The notes beneath the pieces are model-generated. The model was not told the DNA's origin, did not search any database, and was given only the letters and a program-made list of their open reading frames with translations. The position numbers were made by a program, and so were the translations under genes. Of a DNA stretch of 14,628 nt, positions 6,601 through 14,628 are shown piece after piece (position 1 is the first letter of the stretch; the number at the start of each line of letters is the position of its first letter). The stretch lies in contig JBDNBY010000034.1 in NCBI GenBank assembly GCA_039767595.1, positions 1-14,628 on the forward strand, written 5' to 3'. The stretch comes from JBDNBY01 sp039767595. GTDB taxonomy: Bacteria > Pseudomonadota > Alphaproteobacteria > Rhodobacterales > Rhodobacteraceae.

Positions 6601-7398
6601 ATGGACGATTCTTATGCTGTGCGTCGGTTTGGACGGGTGAATTGGCTGGGGATGTGGACCCTTGCCCATCGCGAGATCAATCGGTTTTGGTCGGTCAAGG
6701 GGCAAACTGTCATGGCGCCCTTGGTCACGGGGGCATTGTTTTTGTTTATTTTTAACATTGCGATTGGCCCGCGGCGCGGGGATGTGATGGGGGTGCCGTT
6801 GATTGTGTTTTTGGCCCCTGGGATCATGATGATGTCAGCGATTCAAAATGCCTTTGCCAATACGTCCAGCTCGATGATGATTGCCAAGATGCAAGGCACC
6901 ATTGTCGATACGCTGATGCCGCCGCTGAGCGCCGCCGAGATTGTGAGCGGCTATATCTTGGGCGGTGTGGCCCGTGCGATGGCGGTTGTGGTCGGCTTGG
7001 CGCTGGGGGTTGGCCTTTTCCTTGGGGTGTGGCCGGATCATCTGGGGTTGATGCTGCTCTACACTGTGATGGGTGGGGTTTTGATGTCGGCGATTGGGCT
7101 ATTTGCCGGAATGTATGCCGAGAAATTTGATCAAATGGCGGTGATTACCAATTTTGTTATTACGCCGCTGTCGTTCCTCTCGGGTACGTTTTATTCGATC
7201 ACGTTTTTGCCGCCCGTGTTGGAGCGGCTGAGCCATTTCAACCCGTTTTTCTATCTGATTGATGGGATGCGCTATGCGATGATCGGGCAATCGGATGCCT
7301 CGATTTTGACGGGAATTATCGTGTTGAGCGCGCTGTGTGTGATTGCTGTTGGCAGTGTCTGGCGCATGATCAAGATCGGGTATCGGATCAAACCCTAA
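6601..7398 (+). CDS. ABC-2 type transporter permease
   Basis: A 265-residue inner-membrane permease of the ABC-2 (NodJ/YadH-like) family, the membrane half of an ATP-driven exporter. It starts with a short cytoplasmic N-terminus (WTLAHREINRFWSVKGQTVMAPL), typical of this family, and has about six hydrophobic segments: APLVTGALFLFIFNIAIG, GVPLIVFLAPGIMMMSAI, VARAMAVVVGLALGVGLFLGV, MLLYTVMGGVLMSAIGLFAG, AVITNFVITPLSFLSGTFYSI and GIIVLSALCVIAVGSV. LSFLSGTFYSITFLPP followed by NPFFYLIDGMRYAMIG is the conserved ABC-2 C-terminal signature. The matching ATPase is not in the window, so the gene may work with a distant subunit; the substrate cannot be told. The start at 6601 rests on the AGGG at 6592-6595. 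The stop TAA (7396-7398) overlaps the convergent xerC stop. Confidence 0.9.
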   Translation: MDDSYAVRRFGRVNWLGMWTLAHREINRFWSVKGQTVMAPLVTGALFLFIFNIAIGPRRGDVMGVPLIVFLAPGIMMMSAIQNAFANTSSSMMIAKMQGTIVDTLMPPLSAAEIVSGYILGGVARAMAVVVGLALGVGLFLGVWPDHLGLMLLYTVMGGVLMSAIGLFAGMYAEKFDQMAVITNFVITPLSFLSGTFYSITFLPPVLERLSHFNPFFYLIDGMRYAMIGQSDASILTGIIVLSALCVIAVGSVWRMIKIGYRIKP

Positions 7399-8327
7399 AG
7401 CTTGGCCTTAGGATGGGCGCGGCGATAGACATCCATTAAGCGGGTTTCATCGACTTGTGTGTAGACTTGGGTCGCGCTGAGGGAACTGTGGCCCAACAGC
7501 TCTTGGATCGTGCGCAGATCGCCGCCGGCGGTCAAAAGATGCGTGGCAAAGGAGTGGCGCATGGCGTGCGGTGTCGTCGTATCGGGCAGGCCAAGCGCGT
7601 GGCGCAGCTGTTGCAGTCGGCCTTGGATCACGCGCGCCGAGAGCGGCTTGCCGCGCGTACTATAGAACACAGGATGATCGGAGCGAATGGGATAGGGGCA
7701 GCGCGCGACATATTCCGCCACAGCCGAGCGGGCGATCGGCAACACGGGCACGGCGCGTGTTTTGCCCCCTTTGCCCGTGATATGGATCACCTCGCCCAAA
7801 GGCACATCCGCCCCCGTGAGCGAGAGCGCCTCGGAAATGCGCAGGCCGCAGCCATAGAGCAAAGTGATGACTGCACTGTCGCGCGCGTCCTCCCATTTAG
7901 ACGTGCCGAGGCTGTGCGCCTCTTTGATGACATCTTGGGCCTGCGCGGCGCTGATCGGGCGCGGCAGGGATTGTTGAAACTTTGGGCCGCGGGTCGATAA
8001 AATGACCGAGGCGTCGCCACCCGTCTCTTCGCTGGCCCATGCGGCAAAGGTTTTGATCGCCGAGAGTTTGCGCGCCAAAGAGCGGGACGCTGTGCCGCCG
8101 CCCCGTTGATGCGCCATCCATGCGCGCATGTCTTGGGTGGTCAGATCCCACAGATGGGCAAGGCCAAAGGTGCCGCCTTTATGCTGCGCCATGAAGTGGA
8201 AAAATACCCGCAGATCGGATTGGTACGCTTTGACCGTATGGGCCGATGCTTTCTTGAACACCGTTTCATGTGTCGACCATCGCTCGAGCGCGTCGCGCAG
8301 TTGATCACTGAGCGCGAGGTCACTCAT
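7395..8327 (-). CDS. xerC: Tyrosine recombinase XerC
   Basis: A 310-residue tyrosine recombinase. The N-terminal core-binding domain (residues about 10-110) is followed by the catalytic domain. Visible catalytic residues are Arg163 (YGCGLRISEAL), Lys186 (ITGKGGKTRAVP), His254 and Arg257 (TPHAMRHSFATHLL), His280 (LLGHSSLSATQ) and the nucleophile Tyr289 (TQVYTQV). With XerD it resolves chromosome dimers at dif before division. I prefer XerC to XerD or to a phage integrase because of its length and its place directly after a DUF484 gene, an arrangement common in proteobacteria. Its ATG overlaps the DUF484 stop in a TAATG, implying translational coupling. The end overlaps the convergent permease stop at 7395-7398, so there is no room for a separate terminator. 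Confidence 0.93.
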   Translation of the reverse strand: MSDLALSDQLRDALERWSTHETVFKKASAHTVKAYQSDLRVFFHFMAQHKGGTFGLAHLWDLTTQDMRAWMAHQRGGGTASRSLARKLSAIKTFAAWASEETGGDASVILSTRGPKFQQSLPRPISAAQAQDVIKEAHSLGTSKWEDARDSAVITLLYGCGLRISEALSLTGADVPLGEVIHITGKGGKTRAVPVLPIARSAVAEYVARCPYPIRSDHPVFYSTRGKPLSARVIQGRLQQLRHALGLPDTTTPHAMRHSFATHLLTAGGDLRTIQELLGHSSLSATQVYTQVDETRLMDVYRRAHPKAKL

Positions 8328-9043
8328 TACGACAAAATATGGTGCAGTTGTCGTTCGAGCACATCCGCGAAAAATTCGAGCAATCTGCTGCCTTTGATCG
8401 GTTGGAATGTGTCTGAACTGGCAGAACCCATGACGATCATCGCCGGGAGGCGGCCAGTGCCCAAGTTCAACGTCAAGCAGGCCTCTGATCGGATATGCGG
8501 GGCGCTTTGCCCATAGATGAGGGGATCACTGCGATCTACAGCGCGCATCGTGGCCCTCTGGGGCGGGAGCGAGCTGAGCGGATTGATATAGTGGTCGATT
8601 TGCCCCTTGCCGATCAAACTGAGGTGAGCCAAGTCCGGCACGGGCGTTGGCGCCGCAGCTTGTGTTTCCAACACGAGGCGGACAGAGGCCAAGCGCAGGA
8701 TATTTTTGATATCCTCACCCAAGCAGTGCAAAACAGCCTCAAACGCAAGCTCAGTTTCCATAAGGCGGAGCACTGCACGGTGAATTTGTTCGGTGCCCGC
8801 GAGATTTTCATAGGCCGCCGAGATCACCGTACGATGCGTATCCTCGAGCCGGCCCAACCGTTGTTCGAGCCGGTTCATCGCAAGGCCGCGCATATCGATG
8901 ATATTTTCGCCCAATGTCGCGTCATGGGCGTGCATCAAGGCGCGCATGACATCCATATCCTCAAGCACAAGCGCAGGATCATTGCGGATCGCATCGCGCA
9001 ATGTGTCTGTTAGGTTGAGGGTCATTTGTGGATCTTGTGTCAT
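8327..9043 (-). CDS. DUF484 family protein
   Basis: A 238-residue DUF484 protein, a family with a GAF-like fold. Family landmarks are the N-terminal LRDAIRNDPALVLEDMDVMRALMHA, the IIDMRGLAMNRLEQRLGRLED segment that begins a coiled coil, and the C-terminal SEACLTLNLGTGRLPAMIVMGSASSDTFQP followed by LLEFFADVLERQL. In many proteobacteria this gene immediately precedes xerC, as here; its biochemical role is not established. It overlaps xerC by one base (TAATG) and begins 25 bases after the fsa stop, so fsa, DUF484 and xerC probably form one transcript. The ATG at 9043 lacks a strong Shine-Dalgarno; an in-frame ATG six codons later is possible. Confidence 0.9.
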   Translation of the reverse strand: MTQDPQMTLNLTDTLRDAIRNDPALVLEDMDVMRALMHAHDATLGENIIDMRGLAMNRLEQRLGRLEDTHRTVISAAYENLAGTEQIHRAVLRLMETELAFEAVLHCLGEDIKNILRLASVRLVLETQAAAPTPVPDLAHLSLIGKGQIDHYINPLSSLPPQRATMRAVDRSDPLIYGQSAPHIRSEACLTLNLGTGRLPAMIVMGSASSDTFQPIKGSRLLEFFADVLERQLHHILS

Positions 9044-9068
9044 ACGCGACTCGGGGTTGTTTCAGCGA

Positions 9069-9722
9069 TTATAGGATTTTTTGGCCCGTGCTTTCAATAT
9101 CTGCCAAAAATGTTGCCAATCCTTTGTCCGTGAGGATGTGATTTGCCATCGCTTTGATCACGGCTGGTGGGGCGGTGGCCACATCGGCACCGATTTTGGC
9201 ACAATCTGACATGTGATTGGCCGTGCGAATCGACGCAGCAAGGATTTGCGTTTCAAAACCATAATTATCGTAGATCGTCCGAATATCTTCGATCAATTCT
9301 AACCCATCGAGGTTAAGATCATCTAAACGTCCAATGAACGGGCTGATAAATGTTGCGCCGGCTTTGGCAGCCAACAGGGCTTGGTTCGCGGAAAAGCACA
9401 GTGTCACATTGACCATCGTGCCCTCGCTCGAGAGCGTTTTACAGGCCTTGAGGCCATCCCATGTGAGGGGTAGCTTAACGGCAATATTATCGGCGATTTT
9501 TGCCAATTTGCGCCCTTCGGCAATCATTGTGTCCGCTTGCGTTGAGGTCACTTCGGCCGAGACAGGGCCCGAGACCATGGCGCAAATCTCTTGGGTCACT
9601 TCGATGATGTCGCGCCCTGATTTTTTGATCAACGAGGGGTTGGTTGTCACGCCATCGACCATACCTAGGTCATTGAGCTCTTTGATTGCTGTGATATCTG
9701 CGGTATCAACAAAGAATTTCAT
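9069..9722 (-). CDS. fsa: Fructose-6-phosphate aldolase / transaldolase (TalC/FSA type)
   Basis: A 217-residue short-form transaldolase of the TalC/FSA subfamily. Landmarks are MKFFVDTADITAIKELND, GVTTNPSLIKKSGRD, the Schiff-base lysine Lys83 in NIAVKLPLTWDGLKA, TLCFSANQALLAAKAGATFISPFIGRLDD and QILAASIRTANHM. It is cytoplasmic and acts on sugar phosphates in the non-oxidative pentose phosphate pathway; residues alone do not fix whether it is a true transaldolase or a fructose-6-phosphate aldolase. An in-frame ATG lies nine bases upstream at 9731, but AAGGA (9732-9736) touches it and is spaced 9 bases from the ATG at 9722, which therefore is the start. The gene heads the fsa - DUF484 - xerC operon and diverges from priA across about 90 bases. 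Confidence 0.95.
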   Translation of the reverse strand: MKFFVDTADITAIKELNDLGMVDGVTTNPSLIKKSGRDIIEVTQEICAMVSGPVSAEVTSTQADTMIAEGRKLAKIADNIAVKLPLTWDGLKACKTLSSEGTMVNVTLCFSANQALLAAKAGATFISPFIGRLDDLNLDGLELIEDIRTIYDNYGFETQILAASIRTANHMSDCAKIGADVATAPPAVIKAMANHILTDKGLATFLADIESTGQKIL

Positions 9723-9731
9723 ATAAGACAT

Positions 9732-9736
9732 TCCTT
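9732..9736 (-). promoter_or_regulatory. Ribosome-binding site that decides the fsa start
   Basis: AAGGA on the minus strand is separated from the ATG at 9722 by nine bases but directly abuts the upstream in-frame ATG at 9731. Only the downstream start has workable spacing, and it also gives the canonical MKFFVDTAD N-terminus. Confidence 0.7.
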
Positions 9737-9767
9737 CTTAGGAGGGTTTCGTTGCCTCACCTTTAGC

Positions 9768-9779
9768 GCAAACATTTGC
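9768..9779. promoter_or_regulatory. Small palindrome between fsa and priA, possible operator
   Basis: GCAAA (9768-9772) and TTTGC (9775-9779) form a perfect 5+5 inverted repeat with a 2-base centre, in the middle of the only divergent region shared by fsa and priA. It could bind a dimeric regulator of either gene. No convincing promoter hexamers let me place it relative to transcription starts, and a palindrome this short can occur by chance. Confidence 0.2.
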
Positions 9780-9812
9780 CTATGGTAAAGGTAAACACAT
9801 CAAGAGGACCGC

Positions 9813-12002
9813 GTGGAGACTGAATTTTTCGCCCCAAATGACCGAATTGCGGTGCTAACGACCCAACCTCTGGATGGGGCGCTGGATTATGTTGCGCCCG
9901 AGGGGGGCTGTTTTCTAGGGGCCTTTGTCGAAGTGCCTCTTGGCCCGCGCCGCGTGATGGGCGTTGTGTGGGGCGCAGGACAGGGCGATTTTAATGGCAA
10001 ATTGCGCGCTGTGCACCGCGTACTGGATATCCCACTAATGCGGGCCGAATTGCGCCAATTTCTCGAGCGGGCAGCGCAGTATACACTGACGCCGATGCCC
10101 GCGATGTTGCGATTGGCGACCCGTGTTCCGGGATTGGGCAAGCCGCCGTCGATGCGCAAAATTTACCGCTTGGGTCACGGCGCGCCAGATCGAATGACCG
10201 ATGCGCGGTGCCGCGTGTTGGAGGTGTTACAAGAGTATAACGGCCTCTCATTCACCTTGGGCGAGCTGGCTGAGCAGGCCGGCACAAGCAGTTCGGTGGT
10301 CAAGGGGATGTTGCCTTCGGGTGCCATTTTAGAGCAAGAGGCGCCGCGCGACCTGCCTTTTGCGCCACTTGATCCGGACTATGCGCACCGTCCCTTGTCG
10401 GACGGGCAGGCGCAGGCGGCCCAAGCGCTTAGTGCGGCGGTGGCGGCAAAATCCTACAAGACTGTACTCGTGCAAGGGGTCACAGGCTCTGGCAAAACCG
10501 AAGTCTATCTCGAGGCGATCGCCGAGGCGCAGCGCCAAGGGCGGCAGGCCTTGATCCTCTTGCCTGAAATTGCCCTTTCGGGTGCGTTTTTGGATCGGGT
10601 CGAGGCGCGCTTTGGCGCCAAGCCAGCGGAATGGCATTCGGGCGTCACGATGACCGAACGCCGCCGCGTGTGGACTATGGTGGCCGCAGGGCAGGCCCCC
10701 TTGGTCATCGGTGCGCGCTCTGCTTTGTTTTTGCCATTTCCAGATTTGGGATTGATCGTGGTCGATGAAGAGCATGACAGCAGCTATAAACAAGAGGATG
10801 GCGTCCGCTATAACGCCCGCGATATGGCGGTGCTGCGCGCATCGATTGCGCAATCGACCACTGTGTTGGTGTCGGCCACCCCGAGCCTTGAGACATGGGT
10901 GAATGCGCAGGCAGGCAAATATGACAAATTGGTGCTAAACGAACGCTTTGGCCCCGCGATTATGCCCAAGCTATCAGTTTTGGACATGCGTCAAGAAAAG
11001 TTAACCCGCCAAGAGTGGATCGCGCCCAGTACTGTGGACATGGCCCAAGAGCGCGTAAATAAAGGTGAGCAGGTCCTCTTTTTCCTCAATCGGCGGGGCT
11101 ATGCGCCGGTGACGATGTGCCGCGCCTGCGGGCATCAAATCTCGTGCCATCAATGCGATGCGCGTATGGTCGAGCATCGATTTTTAAAACAGCTGATGTG
11201 CCATCAATGCGGTGAGACGGTCCCTATTCCCACAGTCTGCCCATCGTGCGCCGCCGAAGATCGCATGGCAGTGGTCGGCCCCGGCGTCGAGAGATTGGCC
11301 GAAGAGGCCAGTTTGAAATTTCCAACCTCCCGCGTGGTGACGTTATCATCGGATATGTTCGGCTCTGCGCGCGCGCTTAAGGCGGAAATCGCAACCATCG
11401 CCGAGGGCGGGGCGGATGTGATCGTAGGCACGCAATTGGTGGCCAAGGGGCATAATTTTCCCAATTTAACGATGGTGGGCGTGATTGATGCCGATCTGGG
11501 CCTGCATGGATCAGACATGCGCGCGGCGGAGCGCACCTTTCAATTGATGCGCCAAGTCTCGGGCCGTGCTGGGCGTGCGGACAAGCCGGGGGTTTGTGTG
11601 TTGCAAACCTATCAGCCCGAACATCCAGTGATCCAAGCGATTGTCTCTGGCGATGAAGAGCGGTTTTGGCACACTGAGGCCCAACAGCGCGAGGCCTTGA
11701 ATATGCCGCCCTTTGGGCGCTTGGTCGGTCTTATCCTAACGGGCCCAGATGCGGATCGATTGTTCGAGATTGGTCAGCGCTTGGCGCAAAATGACATGGC
11801 GCTGCGCCGCATTGGGGGGCAGGTGTTTGGCCCTGCGGCGGCGCCGATTGCACGGATCAAAAACGCCTACCGCGTGCGGCTTTTGGTGCAGGCGCCCAAA
11901 GCGGCCCAGATCCAAGCGGCCATTGCACAGTGGATCGCCCCCGTGCGGTTGAAAAATACCGAACGGCTGAGCGTGGATATTGATCCGCAGAGTTTTTATT
12001 AA
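9813..12002 (+). CDS. priA: Primosomal protein N' (replication restart helicase PriA)
   Basis: A 729-residue PriA, the normal family length. It recognises stalled or repaired forks and reloads the replicative helicase. The N-terminal 3'-DNA-binding domain is LDGALDYVAPEGG...GAFVEVPLGPRRVMGVVWG. Walker A GVTGSGKTEVYLEAI is at about residues 224-231 and the DEEH Walker B box (VVDEEHDSSYKQEDG) at 318-321. Four Cys pairs (CRAC, CHQC, CHQC, CPSC; residues about 436-475) bind two zinc ions. Helicase motifs follow in GTQLVAKGHNFPNLT, DADLGLHGSDMRAAERTFQL and QVSGRAGRA. The start is a GTG with AGAGGA (9803-9808) four bases upstream; no alternative start is needed. It diverges from fsa and converges on the chain-length gene with four bases between stops, and I see no terminator there. 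Confidence 0.97.
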   Translation: METEFFAPNDRIAVLTTQPLDGALDYVAPEGGCFLGAFVEVPLGPRRVMGVVWGAGQGDFNGKLRAVHRVLDIPLMRAELRQFLERAAQYTLTPMPAMLRLATRVPGLGKPPSMRKIYRLGHGAPDRMTDARCRVLEVLQEYNGLSFTLGELAEQAGTSSSVVKGMLPSGAILEQEAPRDLPFAPLDPDYAHRPLSDGQAQAAQALSAAVAAKSYKTVLVQGVTGSGKTEVYLEAIAEAQRQGRQALILLPEIALSGAFLDRVEARFGAKPAEWHSGVTMTERRRVWTMVAAGQAPLVIGARSALFLPFPDLGLIVVDEEHDSSYKQEDGVRYNARDMAVLRASIAQSTTVLVSATPSLETWVNAQAGKYDKLVLNERFGPAIMPKLSVLDMRQEKLTRQEWIAPSTVDMAQERVNKGEQVLFFLNRRGYAPVTMCRACGHQISCHQCDARMVEHRFLKQLMCHQCGETVPIPTVCPSCAAEDRMAVVGPGVERLAEEASLKFPTSRVVTLSSDMFGSARALKAEIATIAEGGADVIVGTQLVAKGHNFPNLTMVGVIDADLGLHGSDMRAAERTFQLMRQVSGRAGRADKPGVCVLQTYQPEHPVIQAIVSGDEERFWHTEAQQREALNMPPFGRLVGLILTGPDADRLFEIGQRLAQNDMALRRIGGQVFGPAAAPIARIKNAYRVRLLVQAPKAAQIQAAIAQWIAPVRLKNTERLSVDIDPQSFY

Positions 12003-12006
12003 GCCG

Positions 12007-13180
12007 CTATGCCCGCACCGTCGTGATTGAGACGACCGGCATGATCCAAAGGTCACGTTCAAGATGCTCTGCCCGTCGAATGGCGGGGTTGAGCACTTCG
12101 ATCATCAATGTCACAGTCAGTGCAAACAGTAGCCCAGCCACCGAGCCAAAGATCAAAATGCTCTTGCGCGAGCGGGACACAGGCTCTTGGGGCACCATCG
12201 CCTCTTCGAGCACTTGAAAGCGGCTGGACCGCTGAGTTTGTTCGACCTGAGCGGTCAGCTCTGCTTCGGCATATCGCTCGGTGATGATGGAATACTGTTT
12301 CTCGAGGCGCTTGCGTTCACGCTCTAACACGTTCAACTTCCGCTCCACTGCGGGGACTGCGGCGAGTTTGTTTTGAATGGCGGCGATGCCTTGGCCGATG
12401 CTTTGGCTTTGTGCTTTGAGGCGCTCAAGCTCGTCACTGCGGCGCTCGAATTGAGAGTTTGGTAGGCTTTCAATAGCTGTGATGCGCTGGGCGATATCCA
12501 TACCTTGCAGGCGCATTTCCTCAATCTGTGAGCGCATCGATACGAGGTTGTGGGCCAAAAGAGGGGCATTGATCCGCTTAAACTCGGAAATTTGTAATTC
12601 GATGCGTTCGATATCAACGGTGACGCGGCCCGCTTCGCGCTCAAAGAATTTCAGCGCCTCTTGTGTGCTGCGCTGCCGCTGTGTGCTATTCTCGCTCAGG
12701 ACGGCCCGCACAAGTTCATTGGCCAGTTGTGCCGCCAGCTCCGGATCCTTGCTATGGGCCTCGACGATGCGGCCAGAGGGGGGCATTGGCGGCCCAAACA
12801 CCGTCTTGGTCATAGAGAGGGCGAATATCTATGTTTGTCCTGAGTGTTTCGGCGGTTTGAGTGAGTGTGTCGGCGGTATCCCCTGATGACAGGTTATATG
12901 TTTTAACGAGATCAATCATACGATCCCGCGCCAAGACACGGTGGCGGATCAGTTGCAATTCATGTGTGGTATCGGCGGCTTTCGCCCCGATCATGTTTTG
13001 CACCAATGGAAGCTCGATTTGAATGAGTGCGGCAGATCGATAGACGTGCTCTCTTGTGGTGGCGACGTAAATGGCCATGATAGACCCCATCGCACAGATC
13101 ATCACGATCATCCAAAACCGTCTTTGGATCATCCCTATCATATCGTGGATCGATTTAATTTGCCCCATTTGTCCCGCCAC
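12007..13180 (-). pseudogene. Wzz/GumC-like exopolysaccharide chain-length determinant, frameshifted
   Basis: Two overlapping frames (12752-13180 and 12007-12813) give one polysaccharide co-polymerase of about 390 residues if one base is removed from the run of six G (plus strand) at 12778-12783. In frame one, RTNIDIRPL...WAANAP precedes the shift; after it the protein continues SGRIVEAHSKDPELAAQLANELV, the conserved Wzz core. Order: N-terminal membrane helix (about 20-44, RRFWMIVMICAMGSIMAIYV), Wzz domain, a long periplasmic coiled coil, the Pro-rich VPQEPVSRSRK motif, a second membrane helix (about 338-363) and a short tail. There is no C-terminal tyrosine-kinase domain. Such proteins set chain length in Wzx/Wzy-type polymer export. 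The start is GTG 13180 (AGGA just upstream) or ATG 13168. The cause could be a real mutation, slipped-strand variation or a sequencing error. The calcium-binding glycosidase-like gene lies upstream on the same strand. Confidence 0.82.
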
Positions 13181-13286
13181 TTTTCCTGTGCCTCATGTAG
13201 GTCTGGATTGCGGCATTTTTTTGACAACAGGGCCATTCGCAATAGCGGCGGCCCCGTCGGTAGCACGCGCGCCGTGCCTAATTGAC
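13181..13286. other. Spacer between the glycosidase-like gene and the chain-length gene
   Basis: About 106 bases on the same transcriptional path. I see no strong terminator hairpin and no clear promoter. AGGA bases directly before 13180 serve the chain-length gene. The two genes could be one operon or have separate promoters. Confidence 0.4.
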
Positions 13287-14628
13287 TTAGCGCGGGATCA
13301 ATGTCTCCATCTCATATCGGGCCTCTTCGGTTTCAAAGATCAACGCTTCGACGCCGCGCATATGCTTATCGCCATTTCTATGCGACACGAGGACATAGGT
13401 GTCTTTGGCGGTGATATCATAATCATCGCGGCGGCCCTCTAAGATGACTGTGTCGCGGCCGGCACCCCCTTGGATATAATCCTTGCCCAGGTGCGGGGTG
13501 ATGGTGTCATCGCCTGCACCCATTAAGATGATGTCAGACTTGCGCGAGCCTTCCACAGAGTTGGGCTGCCCTGTGCGATAGCCGTACATAATCCCATGTT
13601 GAAACGTGCCCTCTGCGCGCTCTTCTGGATAGGAGATGACTTGTTGATTGTAGCGCGTGACTTGATCCCATCGCGCCGTTTTATCGCCAAGATAGCGCAA
13701 GGCCCCCCAGCTGCCCGATTGAGACGGGGCGCTAATGTCGGAAAAGATGTTGAACTCATATCCTCCGATGCGGCGCCGTTCCTCGATCAATTGAGCATAG
13801 AGATCGACAACGTCCTCTGAGTAATTGAACGCTTTGAAAAACTCAAAGAGCATCGGATCATCGAGGGCCTGCCCAGATGCCGTGATCGTGCTACCGCCTG
13901 CGTAGCTGATGAACCTTAAGCCATGGCGATCGGCTATGGCTTTGTGCTTGGCCCATTGATCAAAAAGCTGCTCTTTGAGGGCGGTTTGCGAGACAATACT
14001 TGCCAACGCCGTCGTCGCCGCATCATAGCGGCGTTGAGCGACGTAATCCGCTGTTTGAGAGCCCGTAAGGCCGGCTTGCTGCGCGGCCAATTGGGCCAGC
14101 GTTTGAGAGGCGTCGACCCAGCCGCGCACTCGGGGCATGCCTTTTGTCCCAGCGGCCCCGAAATATCCCGCCACGGCATAGGCATCAAAAAAGCGTGCAG
14201 GGGTCAGATCGGGCAGGTCAGGGGCCTCGAAAAACGCCTGTTCCAAACCAGGCACTGCTGTTTGCACCGCACCGACGATGCGCACGTCGCGCCCTGCGGT
14301 GCGAAAGGCCGTCTTCCACTCCTTGGCCATCGTCACGGCGCGCTCGGCCCCAATTTGGATCCATCCGGCCTCTGGTGCGGTTTGCGGGTCAGGCCAGCGC
14401 ACATTTGCCTCTTTGAGCAGGTCATGCGCTTGGTCAAATTGCCAATTCCACAGCTCGTTCGAATATTCGACATAAGGAATGAGATCGGGATCAAGGCTCT
14501 GGGCGACTTGCTCGGCAAAGCGCTGCATATAATTTCGATTGGCGCCATGGGGCATCGTAAACCATGGATCAGCGCCAATTTGATTGGCCAAATCGATCAT
14601 CACTTCAAGCGGCACGCCGCGCCACGCA
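13287..14628 (-). CDS. Secreted glycoside hydrolase-like protein with RTX calcium-binding repeats (5' end outside window)
   Basis: The reading frame is open at the right edge, so at least 446 residues belong to a longer protein; in-frame codons before the apparent GTG at 14615 (AWRG-VPLEV) continue naturally. The sequence WRGVPLEVMIDLANQIGADPWFTMPHGA...DPDLIPYVEYSNELWNWQF resembles a clan GH-A-like beta-barrel glycosidase, and the Glu of YSNELWN is a likely catalytic acid/base. The C-terminus has hemolysin-type nonapeptide repeats at about 13433-13552: GSRKSDIILMGAGDDTITP and GKDYIQGGAGRDTVILEG. Such repeats bind calcium and usually mark export by a type I secretion system, none of which is visible here. 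With the chain-length gene downstream, I infer an enzyme acting on the cell's own extracellular polysaccharide. The exact family and substrate cannot be assigned. It ends METLIPR at a TAA at 13287-13289. Confidence 0.8.
   Translation of the reverse strand, partial: AWRGVPLEVMIDLANQIGADPWFTMPHGANRNYMQRFAEQVAQSLDPDLIPYVEYSNELWNWQFDQAHDLLKEANVRWPDPQTAPEAGWIQIGAERAVTMAKEWKTAFRTAGRDVRIVGAVQTAVPGLEQAFFEAPDLPDLTPARFFDAYAVAGYFGAAGTKGMPRVRGWVDASQTLAQLAAQQAGLTGSQTADYVAQRRYDAATTALASIVSQTALKEQLFDQWAKHKAIADRHGLRFISYAGGSTITASGQALDDPMLFEFFKAFNYSEDVVDLYAQLIEERRRIGGYEFNIFSDISAPSQSGSWGALRYLGDKTARWDQVTRYNQQVISYPEERAEGTFQHGIMYGYRTGQPNSVEGSRKSDIILMGAGDDTITPHLGKDYIQGGAGRDTVILEGRRDDYDITAKDTYVLVSHRNGDKHMRGVEALIFETEEARYEMETLIPR

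Noticed and set aside
6607..6611. GATTC as a CcrM/GcrA control site for the permease
   Set aside because: It lies inside the coding sequence after the start codon, and GANTC sites occur by chance. No site is present in the adjacent promoter region.
1..14628. tRNA, rRNA or transposase genes
   Set aside because: No cloverleaf, rRNA segment or transposase motif was seen on either strand. The only recombinase is the housekeeping XerC.

Overview
The window looks like chromosomal DNA of an alphaproteobacterium, most likely a Rhodobacteraceae/Roseobacter-type organism. The evidence is a GcrA cell-cycle regulator, the gene order fsa - DUF484 - xerC divergent from priA, and a RimO of the usual alphaproteobacterial layout. 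All calls rest on reading the sequence; no database search was run.

Layout. 1-412: a small DCC-type thiol-disulfide oxidoreductase (minus). 413-1790: an A/T-richer segment holding a broken DUF3800 gene (plus), with an inverted repeat at each end; the right-hand repeat contains the rimO stop codon. 1765-3775: rimO (minus), preceded by a multi-pass membrane protein that has lost its N-terminus. At about 3700 this membrane protein abuts, head to head, a 5'-truncated AsmA-family gene (plus, to 4331), which points to a rearrangement or assembly junction. 4335-4363: a strong terminator. 4382-5800: an unusual membrane-anchored protein with a repeat-like N-terminal half (minus), whose start codon sits directly behind the gcrA terminator. 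5863-6450: gcrA (minus), divergent from an ABC-2 type permease (6601-7398, plus). 7395-9722: a compact minus-strand operon, fsa - DUF484 - xerC. 9813-12002: priA (plus). 12007-13180: an exopolysaccharide chain-length determinant (minus) broken by a frameshift at a run of six G. 13287-14628: a secreted glycosidase-like protein with RTX calcium-binding repeats (minus), open at the right edge.

How the parts fit. The centre (about 5860-12000) is housekeeping: cell-cycle transcription control, chromosome dimer resolution, replication restart and sugar-phosphate metabolism. The two flanks are accessory. The left flank shows decay (a broken DUF3800 gene, a truncated AsmA gene, a truncated membrane protein). 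The right flank starts a surface-polysaccharide locus in which a secreted polysaccharide-acting enzyme lies upstream of a Wzz/GumC-like co-polymerase.

I did not find a convincing new multi-gene system. The most interesting items are the head-to-head truncation junction at about 3700, the terminator/ribosome-binding-site overlap at 5800-5839, the homopolymer frameshift in the polysaccharide gene, and the palindrome-flanked DUF3800 cassette. There is no gene-free stretch longer than 300 bases.
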